Source: Synchiropus splendidus (lineage: Eukaryota; Chordata; Actinopteri; Syngnathiformes; Callionymidae). From it: a stretch of DNA of 64,000 nucleotides. Shown in pieces: positions 1-12,360 of the stretch. The notes below the pieces were generated by a model that saw only the letters and a program-made list of their open reading frames with translations, had not been told where the DNA came from and did not search any database. Location: assembly GCF_027744825.2 (NCBI RefSeq), contig NC_071334.1:42571437-42635436 (forward strand), given 5' to 3'. The position numbers were made by a program, and so were the translations under genes. Position 1 is the first letter of the stretch, and each line of letters starts with the position of its first letter.

Positions 1-527
1 CTCGGATTTTCCTTCAAAATAAATACTTCAGTCCTGCACTGAAGCGACACTTCCCAGCGAGACTTTTGTATTCTTCTACTGCACTGCTGACAAAAGAGTA
101 TATAAATGTTGTTGTTGATGGCGGGGATCTCAAGAGTTGGACGTCTTACTCAGTGCTTTGTTACACTGTGAACTGATCCAGTGTGTGGTGAAGGTCACTG
201 ACAGGAAAGAAAATCCAACACTTTATCTGCAAAAAGCAGGTGTTTAGAGTCCTCTGGTTATCAAGCTGCAAACCTTTCAGGACAGCACAACTTTCTCTGC
301 TTCCTCTAGTGGGGGAGACTCGCACCTTTAGGACCCCGTCAGGTACCCAGACAGCGTTTTAGACGGCTGTGGACTGCTCCCCCTGCAGCAACACGCGCCA
401 GGACGCAGCTGGTCCCGAGCTTCCAGAGCACACATGCCACAGCACAAAGGCTGATCAAGGCTGATGGAGAGAATGCGGCAATCTATTGGCTGCAGGCTTA
501 GTAAATTTCACCCGGTGTAGTCCAATG

Positions 528-573
528 GCGGGAGAGAGAGGGAGCGAGAGAGGGAGAGGGAAAGAGAGAGACC
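528..573 (+). repeat. Polypurine GA-rich tract upstream of the CpG block
   Basis: About 45 bases of almost pure G and A (GGGAGAGAGAGGGAGCGAGA and continuation). Such tracts are common near promoters and can form triplex DNA; no function is shown by the sequence alone. Confidence 0.7.
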
Positions 574-639
574 TGGTTTCTCCGTCACTAATCGCGTCCT
601 CGCAATACATTCGCTGTATGAGAGCAATTAGAATCAGCA

Positions 640-1300
640 TCGTCTCCCTGCAGTGACTCAGTGAAGCATCTCTGCTTATCACGCGCGCACTCTTTCTGCC
701 GTTTCAATAATCTCTCCCTTTTTCCCTCCCACACACACGTGCACGCGGGACGTCCGTGCGTCCTCCGGTGCACACGGACTCCGCTTCTGACTTTGGATTT
801 GCACGACAGCGGTCTGGACGTGGACTTTCTTTCTCCCCCCCTTCCTCTGTGAGAGCAGTGTATTTGGCTTCATCTGGCGACACGGGAGCGTCGGATCCAG
901 TGGAGGTGAGTCCCACTTTGGAATCTTTGCCATGTAAAACGTTATTTTCATCCTGCGCATATGTCGCGCCGAGTCGCGGGAAAAGTGGCGTCAAAACTGG
1001 TTTAAATCACACCCATTTTTCATTCTTAAGTTTGGCTTTCATGAGTGGAATCGGTGCGAGGTTTGTTTGTTTTTTTTCTCCCTCTAATGTAGTCGAAGCC
1101 TGCAGCAACAGCGGCACCTCGCTCTTGCGCACTTTCCCCAGACTCCAGCTGAGGTGGGTTTACGCATTCCTCAATCAGTTGCTGGTGAGTGACGCGGTGA
1201 TGAATGGGTCGGAAAGCGCTAACGCGATGGACTGAGGCGATTCGCGGCTCCAAACTGGTCCCTCCGGCGACTGATCGGGTGCGTGAGGCTGGACTACAGA
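640..1300 (+). promoter_or_regulatory. nlgn4x: CpG-rich block with candidate non-coding first exon (donor at 905/906)
   Basis: CpG dinucleotides are much denser here than in the rest of the window (clusters at 679-690, 738-770, 955-985, 1190-1275). GTGGAG|GTGAGT at 905/906 is an excellent donor; a second donor-like GCTG|GTGAGT lies at 1184/1185. Neuroligin genes begin with non-coding exons far upstream of the ATG exon, so this is a reasonable place for the promoter and first exon. A TATATAAA lies at 99-106, too far from the donor to be decisive. The transcription start is not determinable from sequence alone. Confidence 0.45.
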
Positions 1301-2225
1301 GAGGATGAGCTCCCTCTTTTCTCACCTGTTTTCCCACAAGTCTTCAGGGTGTGTGAGTAAAGGTGCGGCAGGATGGCATCGCCTCTGCGAGCAACCACAA
1401 GATGGTGGTGTGGATGTCTGGATGTTGATTTTGTTCCACCACATCTGCGCGGTTCCTGTTGGAATTTTCTTCTAGTTTTGCTCATCCTGAGAATGTTGGA
1501 TGACCTTGTGTGTGTGTTCTGAGCGCAGGACTTGTCTGGGATTAAAACAACATGTCCACTGTGACATGAAAGGTCCTGTCAGGTCACGCAGAAAAACATG
1601 TCACATTGTCTGACTCTTCTGAGGTGTGCTCGTGTCACTTGTCCTTCAAGCCAACCACAGCTTCTCCCATCATCCTTTTACCATTCCTTTGACATCATTA
1701 TTCCAGTCCTGCTGTGATGTCACCGGTTCAATGGTGGGCGTTTCAAATGATTCATGTTCAGCGGCCGTGTATTTTGTCAGAGAAAGCCAAGGTTCCTGTG
1801 CTGCAGTTATCCAACCAATCACACAATCCTTTTTCAATCATTGTTTCGCCTCAGTCTAAAATTGCCCTCTAAGCTTTTGTCTGTTTTCAACAAGCTTTCA
1901 ACCCAGATGAAAGTCGTGTCAGTTAAAATGAAAGGCTAACCTTAACAAGAGTGGCCCCATAATCCATCCACGACAGCCCGCATGTATGGACTAATAAGAG
2001 TCAATGTTTCGTGCCTGATATTTCAGAATATCTCCAGGTCAGCATGTAAGCTCTCAAACCTCCTTATTACTTTTGTTTGTCTTTTAATCCTCTGTTTTTT
2101 CACAGTAACAACATGTGAGCATTTTTGCTTATCTTAGTACAACCATTGATTTGACTTCAGCTACATTTTCTGTGTTTTTGACAACTTGACTACATTAATG
2201 TTTATGATACAAGACATTTAAGTTT

Positions 2226-2380
2226 TCAGAAGAAGATGCCACTCTTGGTTTGGAAATGATGTCAGGTTTCATTGAATGAGTTGTTCTAGTCTAAACATTT
2301 TGCAGCAGGCAGCGCCATCTGGTGGCACTGTTTCATGAAGCCTCTTGACCCCTCTAATACTGTATGATGAAACCTCATCT
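2226..2380. mobile_element. MITE remnant, 'CATCTGGTGG' family, copy 1
   Basis: It shares ATGATGTCAGGTTTCATTGAAT, AAACATTTTGCAGCAG, GCGCCATCTGGTGGC and TTTCATGAAGCCTC with copies at 27901-28118, 48255-48410 and 53313-53487. Its terminal repeats are not clear. It carries a CTCF-like motif (reverse strand, 2311-2325). Confidence 0.65.
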
Positions 2381-3616
2381 ACTCGTCGTCGGTGTTGACT
2401 GGATCGGATTTCTTTCGACAATCTGTCCAATCTGACCCAAAAGCCCAAATATCCTCCATTTCACTTTGCATGACACACTGCAGTCTTTTTGATTTCACAA
2501 TGGTGCATCAAACAAGGTGTATTGTCTCACATTTTTCAGCCATTTGTGCCACTGGTGTGGTGTTTTTTTTTAGGTGTCAGTACTGAGCAGTTTTTGAGTG
2601 ACAAATAGATTGTATTGGATCAGATTGGTATCCTGAAGGCAGTGGAATTGGTATCAGTATTGTTGTGGTGGTGATCCCCAGCTCATGAACCAGGTTTTCA
2701 GGGATTGCGTTGTGCTCATCAGATGATCTCAGTGTGTCTTAGCTCCAGTCATGGGATGGCTGTCTGGATGTTGTAATGATGGATTACTATGTCCTGAATG
2801 AAGTCACATGCTTGATGGAATGGTATGGTATGGAAATTTCTGTTGATTCACTTTTTTTTGTGTATCCAATACTACCCACCGTTGCACTTGAAAACAGCAT
2901 ATGATCAAGCATGGATCTCTTCTCACATGAAAATGTCCTTGTCTTCAACACAAATAACACTTACAAACAACTCAATAACAGTAGATTTATTGTGACGCTA
3001 AGACCATGATTTTGGGAAGAACCACAGAGCAGAAGACATTTTTCAACCTCCACGGACAGTTTGAGACACTGACTCACTTGAAATCTGGCCACCGTGACTG
3101 TGCAGTGATGGAGCAAGAGCCTGAGCGGGATGTAGTCATTTCATTCTCCCTTCTTCTAGGAATGTGGGCGAGTAATTACTAAAATAAGCTTCCATATATA
3201 GCTCCTCACCAGATGAAGAGTTAATGACCCCACTGCCTATTGCTAATATTCCTGGTTATTACTCTGTTGTCTCTTCTGCTGACATTAGCACTTGAGGGTA
3301 ATTTATATTTCATTTCTGTAATGTTCACCTCTCACTCTTATTGATATTAATGATAGGAAAATATGTATTTGAGATTTTTTCACGAGTTATTATTCTGTTA
3401 CGGTAGTGTGGGGGACAAAATACACTTTCAGTAAGTGCATTAAAATTAAGTGTCTCATGTCTCCGTAAGATCAGACATCCCATCCTATGACAAAATATAT
3501 TGACGCTGGAAAGTGGACTTTCGTGAGCCAGAGGTGTGTTGGGAAGTTTGGGGGCAGGCGACGCAGGGAGACTTTTGGAAAATCTCTTCAATGAACTACG
3601 TTGGATGGCGCTATAA

Positions 3617-3905
3617 GCCATTTACACTCAACATTATGAACGGATCCAGATGGAGCTTCCTGTCGGTGCTCTGCCTTCGTATCCTACATATTTCTGCACA
3701 TTTCCACTTACGGATACGGTCCATGGAGCAGTACCACTGGAAACTGTGGGGGGCAGTGTTGCTGTTACTACCCTACGCAGCTCACATTAGACACAAAGAA
3801 GACATAACAATTGTGGAAATTCTCTGTCCTCCAGTTGCAATACATTTAACGGCCTCACCGACCACCGCCTCCTGCAGCGCTACCTTCGTAACAGGTACAT
3901 TATTA
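3617..3905 (+). repeat. Unclassified dispersed repeat U1, copy 1
   Basis: It aligns by eye with 63193-63495 in the same orientation and with 34160-34345 in the opposite one. Shared landmarks are CCATTTA..CTCAAC, GAGCAGTACCAC, CTGAAACTG/CTGGAAACTG, GGGGGGCAGTGTTGCTG and CCTCACCGACCACCGCCTCC. No coding domain recognised. Confidence 0.7.
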
Positions 3906-4410
3906 ATACCACTTCACAGTCGCCATGTTGGTTGTGGAGTTTCTGTTTCTGTCTCTGGGCCGGTGGATTTATTGGTGAGCAGCAATACCAACATAAAGAA
4001 CTCATGGAAGCATTAGTGACGGTAACATTGTTTAAAGGGGGTGGGTACATTTTCTTATGTAAATGTATGCTACTTGCTCTTTCCACCAAAAAGCCCTGTA
4101 CAAAACTCAAAATCGACCATTTACAGATGCACAAACTCTTGACCCAACACTCACGTTTTTGGTCTTCCCTGCAAGAAAGCAGTGTGTTTCGCTGCATCAA
4201 ACCCCAAATCCATCTGAGCCGCCAGCTGTTTGCTGTCAGAACCATATGCACCCAAACACGTGACTGACAGGTAGAGACATTCGGAGCTGCCTTGCATATT
4301 GTGTTCGCCAGGCACAACGATCTGCTATTGATATATTTAATTTGGTGTAAGCAGAAGCACTTGAGCCGTGAACGAGCAATTACTGCTCCCAACATCCTGT
4401 GGTGTCTTGC

Positions 4411-4472
4411 AGACACACACACACACACACATGCACGCACACACTCACACACACTCACACACGCACACAAAC
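4411..4472. repeat. (CA)n microsatellite, interrupted
   Basis: Runs of CA broken by ATGCACG and ACTCAC units. Simple sequence; long apparent frames across it are artefacts. Confidence 0.95.
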
Positions 4473-6794
4473 AGACGAACACTAATTACTCAGTATTTCC
4501 TCCCTCATGTTTTGTCTTCGAAGCAATTGACTGAATTTTATGTTTTGAACTGTTTTGAAAGAAAAAAAAAACATTCACGATATGCATCACATTTGTGATC
4601 AAATCGACATAATCCATTCATTAAAAATAACGATCATGAAACTAAATATATTTCAGGGGCTCTGGTTCAACTCCAGCTGAATAACTGCTGGGATCAACAT
4701 CATGATTATCAGGATGAATTTTTGAACACCTGACAAACGTTAATGATGTGTCTCTTGAAGGAATGTAGACGTGATTGGCTCTCCACTTAACATAACCTTC
4801 TGTGTTTTACCTACATGGTTGATCACACACGAGTGCCTTTCCTTCACTTTTCACTTCAGGCTTCTTCTGGATTTGGAGGACATTCTGCCAGAAAAAAGAA
4901 AACTCCCCACCCCCAATTTTCTGACATGTTTTCAACAGTTTCCCAAGTATTGACATCTTTCTTGCCATCTCAGGCTTGTAGCTGTGGCGCTCTGCTGTGT
5001 GCTTATTCGTCATTAATCAGTCATCTTTAAAGGATGAGGGTGACGTTCAAAACTACATTGTATGTAGTGTGTGTATTTTCAAAGTTGTAATCACATCAAC
5101 CTGTGATTCTGAAAAAAGAAGCCAATTAATCACAGTTCGGTATAAGAATATTTGCCGCAATTTGAATGAATTTGGTATATTACTGAATCAAATGATGGAC
5201 CCAGACATTTAAACAACACAATATTGTTTGTTTGTCATCAGTTTGACAATAGCACAATAAATCACAATGGTGGCCACATACAAGTTTTTATATCACCTTA
5301 CAGCTCTTTTAATGTCTTGAAAATATTTGTATAAGAAATTCAAGTACATTCAGAGTAGAGGAAACCCTGGCCATTCTGTAGTGAAAAACCTCCCTGAACC
5401 AAAGCAAACAGAAGCTCTTGTTTGCTTTTGTTCAGAGATTCCTCCATGTTTGTTGTTGTGGTTATCATCCTAGCTGCCACGTGTCTTGTGCGACAGTGTG
5501 ATCAGTGGACCAGGAACTTCTGCACTGACAAAGGTTCCCTGTTGTCAGGAGAGCAAACTGTTCCATATATATATATATATATTTTGTAATTAAATAATTG
5601 TAATTAACTTGTTAAAATAATCAATACTATGTTCTGTAATCCATAAATTGCAGTGCCATTTGCTCATCTCCAACTGAAAGATTCTTCTGTAAGAAGATGA
5701 GTCAGTCAACACAGTCAGGTGAAAGGCGAAGTTTCTGGTACACAGAGGTGACGTTGTGCAACTTTAACGACACAGGGAAATTAGCTCTCGGTTGTAATCC
5801 ACCACAATGAAGGATCAGCGTCAACACTGATGGAGTTTGCTTGTCAGTATGATACAACTTCATCTTCAACTACTTCAGAAACAATAACAATGACATAAGT
5901 AAATCAAAGCTTTATGCATAAGTACAAATGTGTACTGCAAATAATTTACATGCCTTTTTGACAATGCAGACAAATGTGAAGTCGCAAAATCTCACAAAGT
6001 ATGAAAATCATGGCCTCTTTTGCTTCTTGAATTAGCCTACTATCTCCTTCTTTTGGGGCCATGGATTTGAGAGTCATTTCCTTCATTGGAAGGATCATTT
6101 GCTTTGGTAAGTTTAACATGTCTTGTTTACTCATTTTCTAGCTTTCCCTAGGAGGCGGAACACTTGATTGACACTGCCTTCTTGGCGGTGAGGTTCACTG
6201 TGTGAGTCTGTGGTCTGAGTCCATCAATTTGCCTTACTGCATTGGCAATATTTCGGCGTTAGCCATGGCAACCGTATGTACGCTTGTGTGGCTTTCATAC
6301 GGAGGGTACGTCAGCAGCACAGCATTCTAAAGCTACAAATCGGACATGGAGTGGTCCGTCACAGTAGTTGCAAGTTGAAATGATTTTGACTTCCCAATCT
6401 ATGTCCCACATGTTTGGTGTCATTTATCAAGGAAGCCGGCTCTAACTGTCGTCATGGCGACGCTTCTGCGTCAGTGTAAAGTGACGTGTAAAGTAAAGTA
6501 AGAGTGATCCACTGCATCATTTTTCAACTGATGTGCCGCGGCCGTCTACCGTGCTGTGAGAGTGTCAGGTGTGCCGTGGGAATGATTTGTCCGGATATAG
6601 AGGTGCGGGATATGAAGACATTAAATCATGAAGAATTAGAATGTGTTTATCTACCAACATGAGGAGATCACATGGATTCACTCACACTCGTTCTATACAC
6701 TATAGCTGTATAACCATGCGTTGATTCGTTCATCAGTTGCAGCAAAGCAGCTCATGACATGCTGCAATCCTCTTCCCACACACTCACAGCGAAG

Positions 6795-7390
6795 AAGCCA
6801 GTCAAATTGTTTTCAAACCTGATGCACCTCTAACTTGACCACACACTGTCACCACAGAAGGATGGAGTGCTCCTTGTCAGATTCGCCATGCCAACGACTG
6901 TCTGCACTGCAGAGCTAATGGCCAACTTGCCGTCTCTCTTCAGAACTTATTGACACTCGTGGACTAGTATGCTCTGCTGTGTAAAGAATAAATGTAGAAC
7001 CAAATGAAAAATGGGAAGAGAGAATGAGTAATTGTAGTTATGAGGCAAGATGATGCAAAGAATGCAAGATTTGTTTGGAAATCCTCCAAAACTAAAAGTT
7101 CTTTGGCCTACGTTGTCAGAAACTTGCACATTTATCTCAATAACACACGCGCGATTTTACTAATAAATCATGGTATATTTTGCCATATTGCTGACCCCTT
7201 TCTGGTGACATTTATAAACAAATGCATTTTCTGCAAATAGTATGTCAAAACAGCAGACAGTCAGTCGCTAAAGAATTGCACAAATTAGTTTGAGGTTGGC
7301 GCTTTGTCCGAGGTTCCTTTGGTGATGAGCGTCTGGAGTTTTCAGTGATTTTTTTCAGTGTGCTGCGGCTTAAAAAAGGTTAAAACTGAT
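6795..7390 (+). repeat. Unclassified dispersed repeat U3, copy 1 (about 600 bp)
   Basis: It aligns collinearly with 39210-39840: TCAAACCTGATG, ATGGAGTGCTCC, GACTGTCTGC, GCAAAGAATG..AAGATTTGT, ATATTTTGCCATATTG, CCCTTTCTGG and GTTCC.TTGGTG. The right end (GTGTGCTGCGGCTTAAAAAA) resembles ends of hAT-type elements. No intact frame. Confidence 0.65.
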
Positions 7391-7744
7391 TTACTGAACA
7401 GCAGTTTTGATCAATACTGCCCTGTCTAGTAATTTAATGACAGTCCCAGTAAATAACATCACTAGTTAAATATTCTTCTTCTTTGAAAAGGTTCGGATTC
7501 TCTCTGCAGTGTCTTGACTGCAGAGTGGGTGGAGTTATGACAGGGTTATTGCAGTGGACTCCACAGCTGACTGGGCACATACACTTCATGCAGTCCTGAT
7601 GTCAAACTGGAAGTCTTGTGGAGTTGTCAGGTGGGTGTCATTGCTGAAACTGAAAACCAGAGCGACCTCATACTTACATGTCATGTCGAACAATAGTTCA
7701 ATATTCTTAAAGTTCAGCGAAATGCAGAAACACTCTCAAACATA

Positions 7745-7935
7745 GGGAAAATTTAGAGTTACCGGTTATGCTCTGTATGTTTTTGGAGTGTGGGAAGAAA
7801 CTGGAGTTCCCTTTGAAAAGCAGCAGAAGGCGTAGATGGAAGCTCCACTCGGAAGAGACCAAGGTTTGCTCAACGTATTGCCTGGAGCTGGAATCGAACT
7901 TGTGACCTCCTTGCAGTGGAACTTCAACGCTAAAA
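7745..7935. repeat. Common fish LINE/SINE-type repeat fragment
   Basis: It contains GGAGTGTGGGAAGAAACTGG, GGAAGCTCCACTCGGAAG and GGAATCGAACTTGTGACCTC, landmarks of a very abundant fish repeat (usual form GGAGGAAACCGGAGTAC ... GGATTCGAACCC). The class is recalled, not proven; it is decayed. Confidence 0.55.
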
Positions 7936-8078
7936 ATGACTCGCCCTGCTGCAGATCATTTTACAGAAAGTAAATTATTATGATTCTTGGATGGTCTAAA
8001 CCCATGTTTCAGAAAATCTTACTGTAAATCAATGTTTTTTTTTTAATCACACATACCTATATAAAATATAACATTCAA

Positions 8079-8082
<4 letters not shown>

Positions 8083-8119
<37 letters not shown>
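8083..8119. repeat. (AT)n microsatellite
   Basis: 37 bases of uninterrupted alternating AT. A shorter AT run lies at 5565-5582. Confidence 0.98.
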
Positions 8120-8123
<4 letters not shown>

Positions 8124-8946
8124 CATAAATAAAGAGAAGTCTGTGACTCAGTGAAAACAAAGGAGCATTTCTTTGCCTTGTGTTTAGACATTAGACTCCT
8201 ATTGCCCACAGCGAAAATATCCAGCAAATGTGCATGATATTCATATATGTAGATAATTACCGGCTCAGTGGTTCAAAGTGTCAGTGTCATTTGGAGAACA
8301 GGATGGCACACACAAGATCATTTTATATTGAAATGCAAATGCCAGCGAGCAACCTCATTGGTATTCAGCAGACTTATCTGCTATAATCATTTGGAGTGAG
8401 AACAACGTTCACAATCTCTCTGCCAAGGGGAGCGGGGTTGCAGCATTGAGCCGGCATCATCTGAAGGACGGTTTGTCATAAAACACCACATTATTCCAAA
8501 AACGCTGCTCACTGTCAATTCATCAAAGAAACATTAGCGAGCACATAACATTCCTCAACATTTACCTGTGTGGAAGGGTTCATGCCTCCATTCGTTCCAG
8601 CATCTGATACTCTGAAAGCAGCAGCCTGTGTTTCCTTCTTTCGATGACTCTTTCATACAATCATCATTGTCATGATCAATCCCTCTGCTGCCGGTCACAA
8701 CCACCCAGGACTGGTCTTCTGTCTTAAGCATCCTCCCAATGTGGAGAACATATCCGGGTCGTTGTAGATCCAGTCGGCAGTGGTCAGAACCTGGGTGGTG
8801 CTAGACCGCATATGACAACACTTGTGTTTTACTTTACCTATTTTTAATCACGCCAGCTTCACAGTGCTTGGCAATTTTTTTCTTTACAGACCATCACTAC
8901 TCCCATAGTCTATTATATTGAGGTTGACGCTGAAAGCAGGCTTCAG

Positions 8947-9090
8947 TAGGGATGGGAATTGATAAGATTTTAACGATTCTGATTCCATTATCAATAGTGA
9001 GATACTCAATACTTAATCATCCATACTTCTGTTCTGCGATTCTCTTATCACTTCTCAATGGGAAAAAGGAAAGAGAACTAGTTCAATTAG
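8947..9090 (+). mobile_element. hAT-like element 5' end fragment
   Basis: It begins TAGGGATGGGAATTGATAAG, which resembles the terminal repeat of a fish hAT-type MITE. The opposite end is not evident, so the right limit is approximate. Confidence 0.4.
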
Positions 9091-9159
9091 TATCAGAGTC
9101 AGAATCAGAATTATTGCCTTGGTCAGTGGGGATCCCACCAAGTGCTTTGGAATAACGTG

Positions 9160-9260
9160 CAGTATATATACTGTAATTTCCGTACTATAAGCCGCTACTT
9201 TTTTCTCGCAGTCTGAGGTCTGCGGCTTATACAACAGCACGGCTAATATGTGGATTTTTA
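9160..9260. repeat. MITE-like sequence with GCGGCTTATA inverted motif
   Basis: ACTATAAGCCGC and GCGGCTTATA lie about 30 bp apart as an imperfect inverted pair inside TAATTTCCGTACTATAAGCC. This pattern is typical of an abundant vertebrate DNA-transposon remnant; family not identified. Confidence 0.4.
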
Positions 9261-9479
9261 CAGGCTGAAATCAGATTAAATCTGAGGCGATGCATTCGAT
9301 GAAATCAGAGGCTTTTTATTTACCTTTAAACCACTCAAAATGTGCTGTTTTCATCTGCGTGTCTGCAGCTCCAGCAACAGAGTTGATCTCCTATAGGTCT
9401 GGAATCGAGAAGCAGCCGCTGAGACCAGCAGTGGTGTCGGAACTTGAGGCACGCGGGCAAAAACAGCGCATAGTGAAAT

Positions 9480-9700
9480 GAATTTACAACATTTCAAACA
9501 CATTTTTTCAGAAGTTTGTAAGTGTATTTCCAAATTTGTCAATGTGTTCTGCATTTAGTCGATCCCCAATGGCGATCCCCTGCGATTGGTGGAACATTCC
9601 AGCAACCACTTCCGGATCAGGTCCATAATTTGGTCCCCTGTCTTTCCGCACAGTTCTTTGGAAAATGTTCATGTACTGGAAACACATTTACAAACTCTGA
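9480..9700 (+). repeat. Dispersed repeat U7, copy 1 (decayed)
   Basis: TTGTCAATGTGTTCT and the nearby GGCGATCCCCTGCGA are shared with 12230-12360. There the second landmark appears as its complement (TCGCAGGGGATCGCC), so the two loci look rearranged relative to each other. Confidence 0.5.
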
Positions 9701-9711
9701 AAACAGTTCTA

Positions 9712-9975
9712 GACCTTTCTGGGTGGAGTTTGCATGTTCCTGTGCCTGTGTGGGTTTTCTCCGGGTACTCCGGTTTCCTCCCACAGTCCAAAGACATGCT
9801 CACTAGGTTAATTTGCCCCTAAATGTGTGTGTGTGTGTGTGTCAATGGATGCGATGGACTGGCGACCTGTCCAGGGTATATTCCTGCCTTTTATCCAATG
9901 ACTGCTGGGATAGGCTCCCGCAACCCTGAACAGGACCAACAGTGGTTACCTGAGGATGCTTCAGGTTGGATAAGG
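9712..9975 (+). mobile_element. Abundant fish retroelement 3' portion (L2-like), with internal TG run
   Basis: It contains GGGTGGAGTTTGCATGTTCC, GGGTTTTCTCCGGGTACTCC, TCCAAAGACATGCTCA, GACTGGCGACCTGTCCAGGG and GGGATAGGCTCCCGCAACCC, in the order seen in one of the commonest fish interspersed repeats. Assignment to L2-type LINEs is from memory. The (TG)n at 9824-9842 lies inside it. Confidence 0.65.
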
Positions 9976-11179
9976 TTGGATGCTTGAGGCTTGCATTTAG
10001 ATTGTGGATACTTCAATGTGTGACGTCCCTTCCCCCTGATGGTGAGCAGGAAAACACGATTCAGTCACCTACTGGTTATCAAGTGGCTTGTTGCCATATG
10101 AATCCAGAAAATGAGAATGAGTTTCACGAACAAATAGAGAAAAGTATGCCCTGCTTTATACTAAGGTCTGTGTGTTAGTGTCCATCTTCGGACTGCTCGG
10201 AGCAAAGACCAGCAGTTGGGCTTTTGCCAGTGTTAGTTATTACATTTACAATTATAATGTGCTATAATAATTTTTGTTTCAATACCTAAATGTTATAAAT
10301 GTCATATATCACTTTTTGAACTGCAATCTGAAGAAAAACGGTTCCCTTTTGCAAAGACTTTTGTCACTCTTTTGGAGGAAGGATACCAATAAGTTGGTAG
10401 ATGACTTCAGGCCCGCAGACTACCCCCCCATGTGATCGCTCTGTGGTGCCTCTGGGCAAGTGTTTCATCGGGCTCGTGAATACCACAGTAGTCCTACACG
10501 CAAAATGTATGAGCTGTTTTAATCACATCAACGATGTCAATATAAATATATACAGTAAATGACGCCGTTTAATAAAGCTGTCAGCCTCCATTTCTCTTCC
10601 ACACGCTGGTGTGTTTACAACCACCGCGTTTTCCATTTTAGCTGCAGGTCTTAAAGCGTTTAAGACTCATTTCAGGTCGAAGAAAATCATTTCTCCTTTA
10701 TTAATATGCAAAGGTGTGTAACGTCATTAGTGCAGATAGCAGAGCCGGTGGGGTAAAAATGGAGATTCATTAGGTTTTATATTCAGTTGCACTCGGTAAA
10801 CCCCAGCCGTATTAAGACTGAGTGGAGGCACTGGTAATGCGTGTTTTCCATGGTCCGAATATAAAGAAGGGCATTAAATGGCATTCAGGACTGTAAAGTG
10901 TACAGTTAAATGATAAGGATATTTAGTTCCCTCATTCCCGTCCCAGGTTAATGCTTATGATGACAACATTTTTTTGTTCTTAAATGTGTTTCAGTAGCTT
11001 CCCAGGTGAGGGCAATGGGGAGGGTATACATAAAGATACTCTACACCTAAATGTGATATGACCCAGGTAAATCTGTTGGACTTCAATCATAAAAAATGCT
11101 TGATTTTTTTGGAAGGTTGTAAAAAAAGTAGCTTGTGTTTATATCCTAAAAAAAGCTGTCTTGCAAAAAAAACCCAAAA

Positions 11180-11405
11180 ACAAATCAAGCGCAATGAATG
11201 CACAAAATAAATATATAAATGTCTATGCTAAATAAAAACTGATGGTAAAACAAGTGCATCTTTTTATGATGATGTTCCATGAGTAGTTTCCGGGCTGACA
11301 GCGTGTAGTGAGCGCTCCTTGTTTTGTTACGGAGCTCCTCACAAGGACACTTGGGTGGAGCGGAGTCTGAGAGGTAAAGGTGGGGAATGTTAGTGTGTGT
11401 GTGAG
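11180..11405 (+). repeat. Dispersed repeat U5, copy 1
   Basis: It shares TCCGGGCTGACAGCGTGTAG with 57740, and AGTAGTTTC, TTACGGAG.TCCTCAC and GGTAAAGGTGGGGAATGTT with the complement of 37437-37590. Ends in a TG run. Confidence 0.6.
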
Positions 11406-11984
11406 TGGACTTGTTCAGCGGCAGTGTTGTTAAAGTGAGCAGCTTGATCACAACTGCTTGTCGCCATGGCAAAAAAGAATGTCATATGATAACAACAGTT
11501 GTTGATGTTTTTGGAAATAGGAATGCAACATCATTGGCACCTCTGCAAATGATTATTGATGACAACAACATAGAAGCCTTGCTCAAAAGAAGCGCAGACA
11601 TCCGACTGTCATTAAGGCGAAGCTGATAGAGAGCAACAAACATCCTGGAGCACTCTTGCTCTTGCACACACCCACTATTTAACCCTGATATAAAACTGAC
11701 AGAAGAGTCTGCGGTGTTACAAACACTATAAGGTGGTTCAGAGTCAGTTGTTGTGCCTCGTCTTTTGCTGTCTGCAGAAGTGATAAGGGGCCACTTGCAG
11801 AACTGAGACGTGTACTGCATTGTTTCTATCTTGTGTGAAATGCACAATCAAACTTTAGCTGCAGTCACGACTCTTGCTGTCCCAATGAGACTGTACTGAT
11901 CCCTAGGTTTAGCTTCAGATGAGACCAAATTTGAGGGCAGAGTTGGGCAGACACACCCTTGCACAACCTGTCAAACAAAACAAA

Positions 11985-12360
11985 AACTAGTCAAACAAAA
12001 CGGAAAGTTCACAAGATTTATTAACACAGCTACAAAAGTACGAATAGTTGGGGCCCAAAATGACGAGTGACCAATCACCAAGAATGCACAATGAACTGGG
12101 TGGAAGAACTAAAGCGAGTATGGTACAAAATGTCTTTACAAACTTTTCAAACAAATTTACAAACTCTTGGAACAAACACATTAACAATTTAAACAAATTA
12201 CAAACTTCTTCAACGAACGGTTTCTTTTCCTTGTAAGAGTATATTCTAGTTTGTCAATGTGTTCTCACAGTTTTTTAATGTGTTTTCACAGTTTGTAAAT
12301 CTGTTTTCAGTTCCACTTCTACCAGTCGCAGGGGATCGCCATTGAAAGTCTATGCTCTGT
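11985..12360. repeat. Dispersed repeat U7, copy 2 (decayed, partly inverted)
   Basis: It has two opposed halves: AACAAATTTACAAACTC-like sequence at 12140-12200 and the complementary theme GTTTGTAAATCTGTTTTC at 12290-12310. This gives an imperfect inverted-repeat layout around the TTTCTTTTCCTTG region, suggesting a degenerate MITE. Confidence 0.5.

Noticed and set aside
756..1235. A 159-codon frame across the CpG-rich block
   Set aside because: It crosses the consensus donor at 905/906 and has no recognisable domain; open frames are common in GC-rich promoter sequence.
3880..4482. A 200-codon minus-strand frame rich in Cys-Val
   Set aside because: Its N-terminal part is the complement of a CA repeat and the rest covers dispersed repeat U1 and unremarkable sequence.
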